Origin: Methanobacteriota archaeon
GTDB lineage: Archaea; Thermoplasmatota; E2; DHVEG-1
DNA length: 42,384 bases
Direction: 5' to 3'
NCBI GenBank assembly: GCA_026394495.1
Contig: JAPKYE010000056.1
Span: 1-42,384, forward strand
Positions 20,058 to 28,960 of the stretch are shown here, piece by piece. The notes beneath the pieces were generated by a model that searched no databases, was not told the DNA's origin, and saw only the letters and a program-made list of their open reading frames with translations. Position numbers and translations under genes: made by a program. The stretch's first letter is position 1; the number at the start of each line of letters is the position of its first letter.

Positions 20058-20142
20058 TGCAGGGGAGGAGATTCGAACTCCCGAACCTCTGCAGGAACAG
20101 ATCTTGAGTCTGTCGCCGTTGACCAGGCTTGGCTACCCCTGC
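20058..20142 (-). tRNA. tRNA-Leu (anticodon CAA)
   Basis: An 85-base class II tRNA with acceptor stem GCAGGGG/CCCCTGC, a D-arm with AGCCAAGCCTGGTCAACGG, anticodon stem ACAGA/TCTGT with loop CTCAAGA (anticodon CAA), a long variable arm, and T-arm GGGAG-TTCGAAT-CTCCT. Discriminator A; no encoded CCA; no intron. Confidence 0.95.
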
Positions 20143-20172
20143 ACACGGAAAACGAAAATACGAGTACCGTAA

Positions 20173-21573
20173 TTAAAGTTTAGGTTTGCCTGTAAACCAG
20201 GAATACTTCTGTTTCATAGCCATAACATGAGCAGCAATTTCAATCGATGCCAAAAGAAGCACTATTTCAAATATGATTGTTACAACATAGAACAACACAT
20301 GATACGCAGAAAAAAATCTCCCGACAATCGCATCGAGTCCTGCAGCAACTGAGACAACACCAAACACAAGTAGTGAAACACTATACAAAACCAACACATC
20401 TGATTTTTTCCCAATATATTTTGCGCCAAACGGAAGAGAAATAATAACACCCGCAAGATAAGAAAACACAAGAAACCAGATGGAAAATGCAAGAAACCTC
20501 GTACCAGCAAACGCGATATAATACGCAAGAAACGGAATCGAACACAAAAAAGGAATAACTAGGGCATAGACTTTTCCTGTAACAAACGTTTTTTCAGATA
20601 CAGGAAGATGCCTTACCACCCACATCGTCTGTTCTTCGATAAGAAACATGTTGATTGCAGGAAACACAGCCGTGAAAATGATCACGATATAGATGCCAAG
20701 CGAGACGTACACCGACGGCAGAAACTGTTCGGCCTGTATACGAAGCGACTCAGGGATGAACAAATCTTTTCCAAAAACTGCGAGATAACCGATAAACCCA
20801 CCAGTTGCCACAGACGTGAAAACAAAACTTGATAGCAGACGATCCCTCCAGAGCACTGTTGTCTCCTTAAAAAAAATCGCGGATCGTTCAGTTCGCATTA
20901 TAGCTTTCTTGTTTTCTTTCTGTCGATCTTTCCTATTCACATATTGATAGGAATCAAGTGCATATCGTACGCTCCAAGCAAGATAACACAACGAAAAACC
21001 GATGAGAACAACGATAATCTCAAGGTTTCGAACATAAAGAAACACACCGATTATCGCCCCAGCTGGCAGAAGCCGAAGTTTATGCGGACTGAAGAAATGC
21101 AGAGACGTCGCAACCCCAAGGATGCAACCAAGCACAACACCTGTGGTAAACTTGAGGTATTCAATAGGATATCCAAGGGAAACACCTGCGACCGAGAGAA
21201 AAACACTAAACAATGATGAGAAAAACACCCACAACCCAAGATTCGTCCAGAAAATCATCAGCGCTATTTCACCGACTGTTCTTTGGTGACTTACCGCAGA
21301 TGAAAGCGCATACGTAACTCCTGGTGATTGCACAAAATACTTATGAAAATCCGCAGATGATTTCATAAGAAAAACAAAGAAAAAAGAAAACACGACATCG
21401 TCGATACTCATGTTCACCTGGTTTTTCAACATGAACATCGTAAGCATCGCAGTCATCGCAACAGAGAACACAAGCATAAACCCAAACCATATGTACAGAA
21501 CAGGGCTGTCCCGGATGTTTCGCTGTAAATTGCGTCCCGCATCAGTAAGCAGCGTCGTATAGGTATCAAACAT
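20173..21573 (-). CDS. ABC-type transporter permease
   Basis: A 466-residue polytopic membrane protein with about ten to twelve hydrophobic segments (for example VLYIWFGFMLVFSVAMTAMLTMFML near 27-51, LIPFLCSIPFLAYYIAF, VLFYVVTIIFEIVLLLASIEIAA). It follows the ABC ATPase gene by 2 bases, so the two form an export-type ABC system of the ABC-2 kind. A basic cytoplasmic loop (VNRKDRQKENKKAIMRTERSAIFFKETTVLWRD, about 214-246) sits midway between the two membrane halves. The substrate is unknown. Confidence 0.8.
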   Translation of the reverse strand: MFDTYTTLLTDAGRNLQRNIRDSPVLYIWFGFMLVFSVAMTAMLTMFMLKNQVNMSIDDVVFSFFFVFLMKSSADFHKYFVQSPGVTYALSSAVSHQRTVGEIALMIFWTNLGLWVFFSSLFSVFLSVAGVSLGYPIEYLKFTTGVVLGCILGVATSLHFFSPHKLRLLPAGAIIGVFLYVRNLEIIVVLIGFSLCYLAWSVRYALDSYQYVNRKDRQKENKKAIMRTERSAIFFKETTVLWRDRLLSSFVFTSVATGGFIGYLAVFGKDLFIPESLRIQAEQFLPSVYVSLGIYIVIIFTAVFPAINMFLIEEQTMWVVRHLPVSEKTFVTGKVYALVIPFLCSIPFLAYYIAFAGTRFLAFSIWFLVFSYLAGVIISLPFGAKYIGKKSDVLVLYSVSLLVFGVVSVAAGLDAIVGRFFSAYHVLFYVVTIIFEIVLLLASIEIAAHVMAMKQKYSWFTGKPKL

Positions 21574-21575
21574 AT

Positions 21576-22271
21576 CTAGGTACCCTCGGTCTGGAAATAC
21601 GCTTCTTCGATGCTCCCGTATTTCTGCATGAACATATCAACCGAACCTGATGCGACAACCTGTCCACGTTTCATGATGTACACCTGATGCGCGGTTTGTT
21701 CAACCAACTGCGGGGAATGGGTTGCAAGAATCGTAGTCCCTTTTCGATCGACTATAAATTTCTGCAATGCCCGAGCAGTAAGCGGATCAAGCCCCCATAC
21801 CGGTTCATCAAGCAAAAGATTCGCAGGCGAATGCATGATAGCGGAGATGATCGAGATTTTTTGTTTCATACCTTTAGAATACGTCCCCAACTCATAATCA
21901 AGAAATCGATCAACCCCTAGAAGCGTTGACAGTTCACGTATTCGCGGTTCTGCTTCTGTGAATTTGCGTAACGATGCAATGTACACGAGGAACTCGCGTC
22001 CGGTGAGCCGATCATACATCGTCGGTGTCTCAGGAAGATAACCAATGCGTTCCCGCACCTTAATTGAATCTTTGACGATGGAGAATCCATCTACACTGAT
22101 TTCGCCTTGGTTAAACGGCAGGATTCCTACTAGGATTTTCAGAAGCGTGCTTTTCCCTGCACCGTTTTCCCCCATGATCGCAGTGACTTGTTCATTTTCA
22201 AACGAAAAAGTGACATTGTTCAAAGCAACTAGCTTACCATATTGTTTGACAACATTTTTTGCAATAATCAT
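21576..22271 (-). CDS. ABC transporter ATP-binding protein
   Basis: About 231 residues from the ATG at 22271 (MIIAKNVVKQYGKLVALNN). The longer frame to 22406 would overlap truA and is rejected. All ABC motifs are present: Walker A GENGAGKST, Q-loop LPETPTMYDRLTG, signature YSKGMKQK (a variant of LSGGQ, usual for ABC-2 exporters), Walker B NLLLDEPVWGLDP, and the switch His in ATHS. It energises the adjacent permease. It lies 40 bases downstream of truA on the same strand. Confidence 0.93.
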   Translation of the reverse strand: MIIAKNVVKQYGKLVALNNVTFSFENEQVTAIMGENGAGKSTLLKILVGILPFNQGEISVDGFSIVKDSIKVRERIGYLPETPTMYDRLTGREFLVYIASLRKFTEAEPRIRELSTLLGVDRFLDYELGTYSKGMKQKISIISAIMHSPANLLLDEPVWGLDPLTARALQKFIVDRKGTTILATHSPQLVEQTAHQVYIMKRGQVVASGSVDMFMQKYGSIEEAYFQTEGT

Positions 22272-22311
22272 TATAGGTGCAACAATATTGATAATATAAA
22301 CTCTGACATAT

Positions 22312-23082
22312 TCATAGTTTTTCTGATGACAGAGACGAGATGATTGCTCTTTCAAAATCACAGAGTCGTTGCTCTGTATTTTTGTTGTATTCAAACCCAA
22401 AATCATATACGATGTCTTTGAGGATCAATGGTTCTGCAGGTGAAAGCCCAAAATCAACTTTTTTTTCGGGGTCATTTAGAGCATCACTAAGATGTTTATT
22501 AGTGAGTTTTTTTAATCCAACTTTTTCGATTGATGAGATCAGTCGTCTGATCTGATTCCAAAGATAATTCTGTGCATAAAAATCAAAAACCAAAAACTTG
22601 TTCTCATCAGAGACAACAATTGCATCAATGGTTCTTTTTGGGTTTTTTCCTTCTTCGACGCGTGCGAAATTTTTAAAATTATGTTCACCAGTAAAGATAG
22701 CTGCAGCTGAGAGAACATCATCAACAACAAAACCCTTGTTTTCTAAATAGTAACGGTATATTCGCAGTTTTGCGTATCTCGGATAAAAATCACTATCAAC
22801 ATTCTGAATCCCATAAACAAAAATATGGGGAATTTTTTCTTTGAGTTCTTGTATCACGCGCTCTTTTGAGGTATCGGTATTGACAGCTATCACATTTCCA
22901 AGCGCTGATACTCCTTTATCAGTTCTACTTGCTGACCGAAAACAAGATGTTTTCGCTCCATCAATAAACCCCTGCGTAATCAAAGCGTTCAGTAATTCTC
23001 CTTCTACTGTTTTACGATTGGGTTGTCGTGCGTATCCATCGAATTTTTGTCCATCATAAGCAAATTTCAATGCGATCCTCAT
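22312..23082 (-). CDS. truA: tRNA pseudouridine synthase A
   Basis: A 256-residue protein with catalytic motif SASRTDKGVSALGNV (the Asp is the nucleophile), KIPHIFVYGIQNVDSDFYPRYAKLRIYRYYL, HNFKNFAR and NYLWNQIRRLI. This is the TruA family that isomerises uridines in the anticodon arm (38-40). A TATA-like TCTATATAC lies about 23-31 bases upstream of the ATG, consistent with a leaderless transcript, possibly continuing into the ABC exporter genes. Confidence 0.95.
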   Translation of the reverse strand: MRIALKFAYDGQKFDGYARQPNRKTVEGELLNALITQGFIDGAKTSCFRSASRTDKGVSALGNVIAVNTDTSKERVIQELKEKIPHIFVYGIQNVDSDFYPRYAKLRIYRYYLENKGFVVDDVLSAAAIFTGEHNFKNFARVEEGKNPKRTIDAIVVSDENKFLVFDFYAQNYLWNQIRRLISSIEKVGLKKLTNKHLSDALNDPEKKVDFGLSPAEPLILKDIVYDFGFEYNKNTEQRLCDFERAIISSLSSEKL

Positions 23083-23103
23083 ACAGGTTTTGATAGGTGT
23101 TAA

Positions 23104-23113
23104 CGTATATAGA
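23104..23113 (-). promoter_or_regulatory. TATA box of truA
   Basis: The minus-strand sequence TCTATATAC lies about 25 bases from the truA start at 23082, the spacing expected for an archaeal leaderless promoter. Confidence 0.5.
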
Positions 23114-23227
23114 GATTATCACAGCTAAACCGTAGGATCTGGAGGGCATCATTATTTAATTTTTGGGAACGAAACATTTTTTTATACAAACTATTAAATA
23201 CCTACGCAGAAGATATCAATATCACAT

Positions 23228-24547
23228 ATGAAAATCCTCCTCGTATTTCCCAGAATTGAACATGGTGCAGCAACCCATAGTGATAAAGGATCGTGGAGTT
23301 CTATTCTCTTTGGATATCCAATTATTACACTACCTCATCTTGCTGCGATTACCCCAAAAAAATATTCAATAAAATTAGTCAACGAAAACTATGAGGATAT
23401 CGATTTCAACGACGATGCAGATGTTGTTGGGATCACAAGTTATACGATGACTGCACCACGTGTCTACGAAATAGCTGATGAGTTCCGCAGACGAGGAAAA
23501 AAAGTTGTTCTTGGTGGATATCATCCGACTGCGATGCCTGATGAGGCAAAACAACATGCTGACAGCATCTTACTAGGTGAGGCAGAGGCGACTTGGCCTG
23601 AACTTCTCTCTGACGCAGAAAAAGGAAAATTAAAACAGTTTTATGGTCCAAACCCTGATTTTGATATGGCTGCAATTCCCCCTATACGAAGAGATTTAAT
23701 TATTCATAACCCAATCATGGGTGCCGTACAATCAACCAGGGGTTGTCCGAATCAATGTGAGTTCTGCGCGATCGCAAGCTTCTGTAAACACGGGGTGAAA
23801 CAACGTCCTATAAAAAACGTGGTAGATGAAATTAAACAGATGCCGAATCGCATGTTTGTTATCCACGATCCAAGCCTTACGGTGAATCCACCATATGCTA
23901 GAGAATTTTTTAAGGAGCTGATTCGTCAAAAAATCCATAAAGGCTGGGTTGCAAACGGGAACGCTAACGTTCTTGGAAAAATCGATGACGATTTCTTGGA
24001 TCTTGCACGAAAATCCGGGTGTGTCGAATGGTTCGTCGGCTTTGAATCAGTAAGCCAGGCATCGCTTGATGGAATAAAAAAAACCGTAAACAAGGTTGAA
24101 GACTTCAAAAAAATGATTACACGCATCCATAAACATGGGATGACGGTCCAAGGCGGTATCATTTTTGGATTTGATCAGGATACCTCTGATGTCTTTGATA
24201 ACACTCTTGAGAAAATGTATGAATGGGAGCTTGATGCAGTGGAAATCAACGTTCTCACCCCGTATCCTGGGACGCCGCTTTTTGATCGGCTGGAAAAAGA
24301 AGGAAGACTTCTCACACGGGACTGGTCTAAGTTTAACCAAATAGATGTTGTCTTCAAACCAAAACAAATGACTGAGAAAGAACTCTTCGAAGGTGCACGT
24401 AAAGTTGCAAAAGCATATTACACAATGCCAAACGTGATCACTCGGGCGACAAAGGTGTTTCTACGGACACGAAAACTTTTTGGTTTACTTCCAGCAGGAA
24501 CCAATTATACCTTCAGACGGTATTATAAAAAAGATTTTGGTTTCTAG
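23228..24547 (+). CDS. B12-binding-domain radical SAM protein
   Basis: A 439-residue protein. Residues about 1-135 form a cobalamin-binding-type Rossmann domain (DADVVGITSYTMTAPRVYEIADEF, VVLGGYHPTAMPDEA, ILLGEAEATWPELL). Residues about 160-370 form the radical SAM barrel with STRGCPNQCEFCA (CX3CX2C) and WFVGFESVSQASLDGIKK. Members of this class methylate, cyclise or couple unactivated carbons; archaeal examples include GDGT ring-forming and calditol-forming lipid enzymes, but the motifs do not let me assign one. It starts the stretch of adenylate-forming and isoprenoid-related genes; TATA-like sequence near 23195-23203. Confidence 0.88.
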   Translation: MKILLVFPRIEHGAATHSDKGSWSSILFGYPIITLPHLAAITPKKYSIKLVNENYEDIDFNDDADVVGITSYTMTAPRVYEIADEFRRRGKKVVLGGYHPTAMPDEAKQHADSILLGEAEATWPELLSDAEKGKLKQFYGPNPDFDMAAIPPIRRDLIIHNPIMGAVQSTRGCPNQCEFCAIASFCKHGVKQRPIKNVVDEIKQMPNRMFVIHDPSLTVNPPYAREFFKELIRQKIHKGWVANGNANVLGKIDDDFLDLARKSGCVEWFVGFESVSQASLDGIKKTVNKVEDFKKMITRIHKHGMTVQGGIIFGFDQDTSDVFDNTLEKMYEWELDAVEINVLTPYPGTPLFDRLEKEGRLLTRDWSKFNQIDVVFKPKQMTEKELFEGARKVAKAYYTMPNVITRATKVFLRTRKLFGLLPAGTNYTFRRYYKKDFGF

Positions 24548-24626
24548 CATTTTCCATATGATATGTGATATTAATAAAAAGATAAAAAAGGATTAGCTGA
24601 TATAGTTTATAAAAAAGGTGAGTGAA

Positions 24627-25421
24627 ATGAACGGATGGAAAATGATGGTTGGTATAATTTTCATAGCAGCAATTATAGTGATTTCAGGTTGTACTTCCAC
24701 AGAGAATATCACTGCAGAGAAAATAAAATCAAACATTTTACAAGCAATAAAAAATGTGTCATCATACAAATATTCAACAGAAGGAACAATTACTATGAGT
24801 ATTACAAATGCTTCAGGAGTAAATACTACTGAAACGACAATTATTCAACTTAGCGAAGTTGATGTGACTAATAAAAAATTAAAGATCGATCAAACAAGTA
24901 CGGAAACAAAAACATCAACTACACAGCATATTCTTTATTACCTTGTTAATAAAATTCTGTATACCGGGACAGAGACAAACGGACAGATCACATGGACACA
25001 TATCAATACGAGTCTGACAGATTCTGAACAAACATGGATGGCACTTTCCCAATTAGAAAGACAAATGCTCATTCTGGAAAATGCGAGTGTTGAACAATTG
25101 GCAGATGATGTTATTGAAGGTGTTTCATATTATGTATTAAACATCACATTAAATCTATCAGCATCCAGTTCCAGTAGTGATAATACAGTGCTGCCTGTTG
25201 ATGGCTTTGCTGATATGATGAAAGAAATGGATATAAAATATTGGATTGACAAAGATACGTATCAGCTTAAAAAAGCAACATTGAAGGTAACAATGGATCT
25301 AAATTGGATGGGTATGTTTCAAGATGCAACAAGCGCTCTTTCCATTCAAGATATAACTTTGCTTTGCTATGATTACGACATACCTGTTACAATAGATGTA
25401 CCACCAGATGCATTACAATAA
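24627..25421 (+). CDS. Secreted lipoprotein with LolA/LppX-like fold (putative)
   Basis: About 264 residues from the ATG at 24627, which follows AAAGGTGAG. It has a lipoprotein-type signal: hydrophobic stretch then VISGC (Cys at about residue 22), then a Thr/Ser linker. The rest is predicted beta-rich with alternating strands (KIKSNILQAIKNVSSYKYSTEGTITMSI, VSYYVLNITLN, DIKYWIDKDTYQLKKATLKV), a pattern seen in LolA/LppX/DUF6612-type lipid-binding lipoproteins. It lies between the radical SAM gene (same strand) and the convergent PaaK-like gene. The fold is inferred from pattern only. Confidence 0.65.
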   Translation: MNGWKMMVGIIFIAAIIVISGCTSTENITAEKIKSNILQAIKNVSSYKYSTEGTITMSITNASGVNTTETTIIQLSEVDVTNKKLKIDQTSTETKTSTTQHILYYLVNKILYTGTETNGQITWTHINTSLTDSEQTWMALSQLERQMLILENASVEQLADDVIEGVSYYVLNITLNLSASSSSSDNTVLPVDGFADMMKEMDIKYWIDKDTYQLKKATLKVTMDLNWMGMFQDATSALSIQDITLLCYDYDIPVTIDVPPDALQ

Positions 25422-25459
25422 CCAAAAGGGGTTAATCTCATTTACATCCTTTTTTCCTG

Positions 25460-26779
25460 TTACTGTTTCACAATCAATTTAAACTTCCCTGTTTTTTGGT
25501 CTACAGGAAGCTTTTCGACAACCTGAATGGTATATGAAACACTGGTGAAATGTTTTATCGCAAGCCACTCATCAAGTTTCTTTTTAATTGCTTGAATCAC
25601 ATGTTCTCTTTCTTTTTCTGCAATCATCACACGCACATCAAACGATTTTTTATCCTTGAGAACAAACTGCAGACCAGAAAGACCTTTCACATAAAAATCT
25701 GTGAAAATAAGTGGATGAATATAATCTATCTCTCCAAAATCGTTTTCTAAATTGATGATAAACTCAGAGCGACCAACAACATTGTCCACAAGAGTAAACG
25801 GATATCGAAGCGATGATTTCTTCTGCTTCAAACAATCATCAATCCGATACCGAATAAGCGGCTCCGTTTTGTTAAACAAATTCGTCACAAGGATATAATC
25901 CTCAAAAAACTCAATCAAAACAAGATCATCACGCAACAGAATCCCACCATACTCATCCCGCCCCACACCCACAATGATACATTCAGCAAACCCATAGTTA
26001 TTGTTCATCGGTGCATGAAACACACCTGTGATATACTCCTTCTGATGCAAAATGATATTTCCCTCTGCGCAATTCACGAGTAGCGACGGATGAATCCGCA
26101 GATTACCTTTCTCCTGCTGCTCCGCAAGAACTTTTAGTCCAGTGAAATACCCGCCGACGATATCCGGTTGAAACGCATTCAACTTCTCAACAAGCCTCTC
26201 CGTCGGCTCATTGATATCTACCACCAATGTTTCAGTAAATAATCTCGAAAAACCTTTATTCATCCAGGAGGAAAAACTCACCCCTGCAAAATGCCCGCCG
26301 GTTGCACCAAGAAACACGGATTTCTTTTTCGAAAACCGAAAATCATATGATGTTGTGATATATGGAAACAGATAATCCCATTCACGTTTATTATACAAAA
26401 ATACCCCGATCTTTCCAGAGGAACCTGATGTATGAACCACATGGTATTTTCCCTTGAACAACTCATTTGGATCTTTGCTTTGTGCTAAAAAATCAAGCAC
26501 CTCAGATTTTGTCACGTTAGAATCTGTTAGCACATCATCAAAACGTTCCATCACCATATTTTTAGTGATACTTGGGAGTTTATCAAACGGAATCGACTTC
26601 AAATCAGCTCTTGTGATCCCCTCAGACTTATACAACTCACGATAAAAAGAAGAATGATCAAAGGCGTAACGAACGATCCTTCTGAATTTTCTCTGCTGAA
26701 TCTTCAACAATCGTCTTCTACTCAGATGTTCATAATATCTTGATTGAAGAAACGAACGAACCATCGTCAAACTACTCAT
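25460..26779 (-). CDS. PaaK/CapK-type adenylate-forming enzyme, copy 1
   Basis: A 439-residue protein of the phenylacetate-CoA ligase/CapK branch of the ANL superfamily. Visible are the N-terminal FRRIVRYAFDHSSFYRELYKSEGIT block, phosphate-binding loop HTSGSSGKIGVFLYN (about residue 116), NNYGFAECIIVGVG in the position of the YGxxE motif, LIRYRIDD, and a C-terminal TGKFKLI with a likely catalytic Lys. It should adenylate a carboxylic acid and pass it to CoA, a thiol or an amine. It is closely similar to the protein at 28961-30286. It is divergent from copy 2, so they share a promoter region. Confidence 0.85.
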   Translation of the reverse strand: MSSLTMVRSFLQSRYYEHLSRRRLLKIQQRKFRRIVRYAFDHSSFYRELYKSEGITRADLKSIPFDKLPSITKNMVMERFDDVLTDSNVTKSEVLDFLAQSKDPNELFKGKYHVVHTSGSSGKIGVFLYNKREWDYLFPYITTSYDFRFSKKKSVFLGATGGHFAGVSFSSWMNKGFSRLFTETLVVDINEPTERLVEKLNAFQPDIVGGYFTGLKVLAEQQEKGNLRIHPSLLVNCAEGNIILHQKEYITGVFHAPMNNNYGFAECIIVGVGRDEYGGILLRDDLVLIEFFEDYILVTNLFNKTEPLIRYRIDDCLKQKKSSLRYPFTLVDNVVGRSEFIINLENDFGEIDYIHPLIFTDFYVKGLSGLQFVLKDKKSFDVRVMIAEKEREHVIQAIKKKLDEWLAIKHFTSVSYTIQVVEKLPVDQKTGKFKLIVKQ

Positions 26780-26864
26780 GCCAACTCAATTGATAATCAA
26801 CGGCAGAGTATTTATATGTACACCAAATATATTCAGGACAACCAAAGAATTGGAGATGATGTTC
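26780..26864. promoter_or_regulatory. Divergent promoter between two PaaK-like genes
   Basis: This holds a plus-strand TATA-like AGTATTTATATG (about 26809-26818), about 50 bases before the chosen start at 26865, and GGAG at 26852-26855 that fits the ATG at 26865 (spacing 9). Confidence 0.45.
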
Positions 26865-28247
26865 ATGAATCCTTTTCACAACCCACTGTTTCTATTCCGC
26901 GTCCTAAAAAGTTACCTCATCGGCATCAATTACATCTGGAAAACCAACGAAAAAAAACTACGAACACACCAAGATACATTGCTGAGAAAAACCATCAAAT
27001 ACGCATACACCGTCCCAATGTACCAAAAAAAATATGATGCCTTAGGAATCCACCCTAGTGATATCCAAGGGATCGATGATCTCCAAAAACTCCCGTTTAC
27101 CACAAAAGATGATCTTCGTGAGAATTACCCCAAAGGAATAATCCCATCAGGTTTTGACCTACAACACGGATTTCTCCTTTCCACCTCCGGCTCTACAGGA
27201 AAGCCTGTGTTTGTCTACAACGACCTGTTTTCAGCAATCCAAAGCCTTGAAGGATTCGTCCGCGCACTACGATCTTACGGCGGCAGCTGGAACAAATCAA
27301 AAATCTGTATCATCATCGACATCACCCCGGGAAGCGCAGAACACGCATTCTTCACAGAAAGCATGTCCCCGTTTCTTAAACGCTTCATGCCTCTTGGTAA
27401 CATCCAATACCTGCACATCGACGAAGACCCTGAAAGCCTTATCGAAAAAATAAATCAGTTCCAACCAGAGTTTCTTGGCTCAGACCCAAACATGCTCAGA
27501 GAGCTAGCGTATCTTAAACTCAGCGGAAAAGGAAACAACATCAAACCTAAAGTCATGTTCTCCGGCGGTACCATCATTGACGCCTACACAAAACAATACA
27601 TCGAGCATGCGTTCAACTCTAAAATCATGGACATCTATGGTACAACCGAGGCAGGACCACTTGCGTTTGAATGTGTTGACGGTGGAGAGTACCATGTGCA
27701 GTCAGATTACGTTTACCTTGAATTTCTCGATGAACAACAAAAACCAGTCTCTTTTGGGTCCCCAGGGCATCTTGTCGTCACCAGATTCTCAACAGGGGGA
27801 ACACCGATTATCCGCTATACCGGATTTGATGATATCGTCGTCCAACTCCCCATTCGAACCTGCAAGTCGGGAATCACTACGCAGATGATCAAAAAAATAG
27901 AAGGACGTTCAACCGATCTTATTGTCCTACCTGATGGAACTACGCTGTCGCCATTTACCATCACTGGGATTCCTGCGAAAGTCATGGATGAATACAATAC
28001 CTATAAGATAAAACAATTCCAGATCATCCAACACACAAAAAATCGCATCGAAATCCTCATTGTGATCGACGAGCAACTACGAACAATTGGAGTCCCAGTT
28101 GAAACAATGCTACAAGAACTACAGAAACGATTCTCAGAACGCCTTGGATCTAACATCAATGTACAAATCACCGAGACAAAAACCATAGAAAAAGACCCAA
28201 AAGGTGGCTATGTCAAGGTCTGCATCTCAAAAGTACCACATGCCTAA
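26865..28247 (+). CDS. PaaK/CapK-type adenylate-forming enzyme, copy 2
   Basis: About 460 residues from the ATG at 26865 (alternatives 26856 and 26859); the frame is open further upstream to 26778 but that overlaps the divergent start. The motifs are canonical: LLSTSGSTGKPVFVYND, MDIYGTTEAGPLAFEC (YGTTE), PIIRYTGFDDIV, and a C-terminal DPKGGYVKV. It is clearly diverged from copies 1 and 3, which share non-canonical SSGKIG and YGFAE/YGVAE motifs. It likely activates a different carboxylate or a different step. It is convergent with the methyltransferase gene, only 4 bases between stops. Confidence 0.87.
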   Translation: MNPFHNPLFLFRVLKSYLIGINYIWKTNEKKLRTHQDTLLRKTIKYAYTVPMYQKKYDALGIHPSDIQGIDDLQKLPFTTKDDLRENYPKGIIPSGFDLQHGFLLSTSGSTGKPVFVYNDLFSAIQSLEGFVRALRSYGGSWNKSKICIIIDITPGSAEHAFFTESMSPFLKRFMPLGNIQYLHIDEDPESLIEKINQFQPEFLGSDPNMLRELAYLKLSGKGNNIKPKVMFSGGTIIDAYTKQYIEHAFNSKIMDIYGTTEAGPLAFECVDGGEYHVQSDYVYLEFLDEQQKPVSFGSPGHLVVTRFSTGGTPIIRYTGFDDIVVQLPIRTCKSGITTQMIKKIEGRSTDLIVLPDGTTLSPFTITGIPAKVMDEYNTYKIKQFQIIQHTKNRIEILIVIDEQLRTIGVPVETMLQELQKRFSERLGSNINVQITETKTIEKDPKGGYVKVCISKVPHA

Positions 28248-28251
28248 CACA

Positions 28252-28893
28252 TTATTTTTTCACTAGCAGCAATGAATCAAGAACCCCAAGAGAATATGAT
28301 CGTACAGAATCTTTCATTGTAAAAAATGATGAAATGTTGATCAGTGGTTTTCCATCGTTTTTCAACACGGTGCGATATACAATCCGTACAGACGGCTTCA
28401 TAGTTTTTGAAAGAGTGTCAAACACCAGCTCCTGACCTCGTACACCATACAATACAACAATCACATCAAAATTTCCTGCAGGAAAACCGGATCCATCAGC
28501 ATATTCCAGCGTGATGGCATCCTTTAGATTTTTCCTAGTAAGGAACTTCAAACCATCGGTAACAGCTTTTTCATCACAATCAATCGCATGAACCTGTGCC
28601 TTGGTTTTCATTGAAAGAAGCAACGGCGTCACAGGAAGAGAGCCACACCCAATCACAAGAACACGATCACTATCTGAAATTGCAGCTAAAGCAATTTCCT
28701 TTTCAACAATCTCTTCATACATTTCAAGATACAACGATGCAACCACATCGAAATTCTCAGCCATTTTTTCAAAGACAATAAAACACACATCCATCACATG
28801 TTTAAACGAGCCAGGATGCAACTTCGGACCAATCATCTTAAACATAAAATGAGGAATAAATAATAGAAGCATCTCCATCCTTCGATTCATCAT
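28252..28893 (-). CDS. Class I SAM-dependent methyltransferase-fold protein, nicotianamine-synthase-like
   Basis: About 213 residues from the ATG at 28893, with a TATA-like element 20-28 bases upstream; a TTG at 28908 is in frame. The glycine motif RVLVIGCGSLPVTPLLLS, followed by AQVHAIDCDEKAVTDGLKFL, resembles the GSGPLPLTSIxL motif of nicotianamine synthases more than that of ordinary methyltransferases. FDVIVVLYGV and a late beta block (VRIVYRTVLKNDGKPLIN) complete the fold. Known NAS enzymes transfer aminocarboxypropyl from SAM to amines. Here either that or methyl transfer is possible. It sits between PaaK-like copies 2 and 3. Confidence 0.6.
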   Translation of the reverse strand: MMNRRMEMLLLFIPHFMFKMIGPKLHPGSFKHVMDVCFIVFEKMAENFDVVASLYLEMYEEIVEKEIALAAISDSDRVLVIGCGSLPVTPLLLSMKTKAQVHAIDCDEKAVTDGLKFLTRKNLKDAITLEYADGSGFPAGNFDVIVVLYGVRGQELVFDTLSKTMKPSVRIVYRTVLKNDGKPLINISSFFTMKDSVRSYSLGVLDSLLLVKK

Positions 28894-28960
28894 AGCACAG
28901 TCATTCAAGAGAATATCTTTTGTTAGTCTTTAACCTTTGGGACTACCTAAATCATTTTTT

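Noticed and set aside
19934-20146. Minus-strand frame of 70 residues over the tRNA-Leu
   Set aside because: It lies across a complete class II tRNA and reads as translated tRNA sequence.
22272-22406. N-terminal extension of the ABC ATPase
   Set aside because: It overlaps truA, and the family starts with the MIIAKNVVKQYG block.
27154-27888. Plus- and minus-strand frames inside PaaK-like copy 2
   Set aside because: They are shadows of a gene with clear ANL-superfamily motifs in the main frame.
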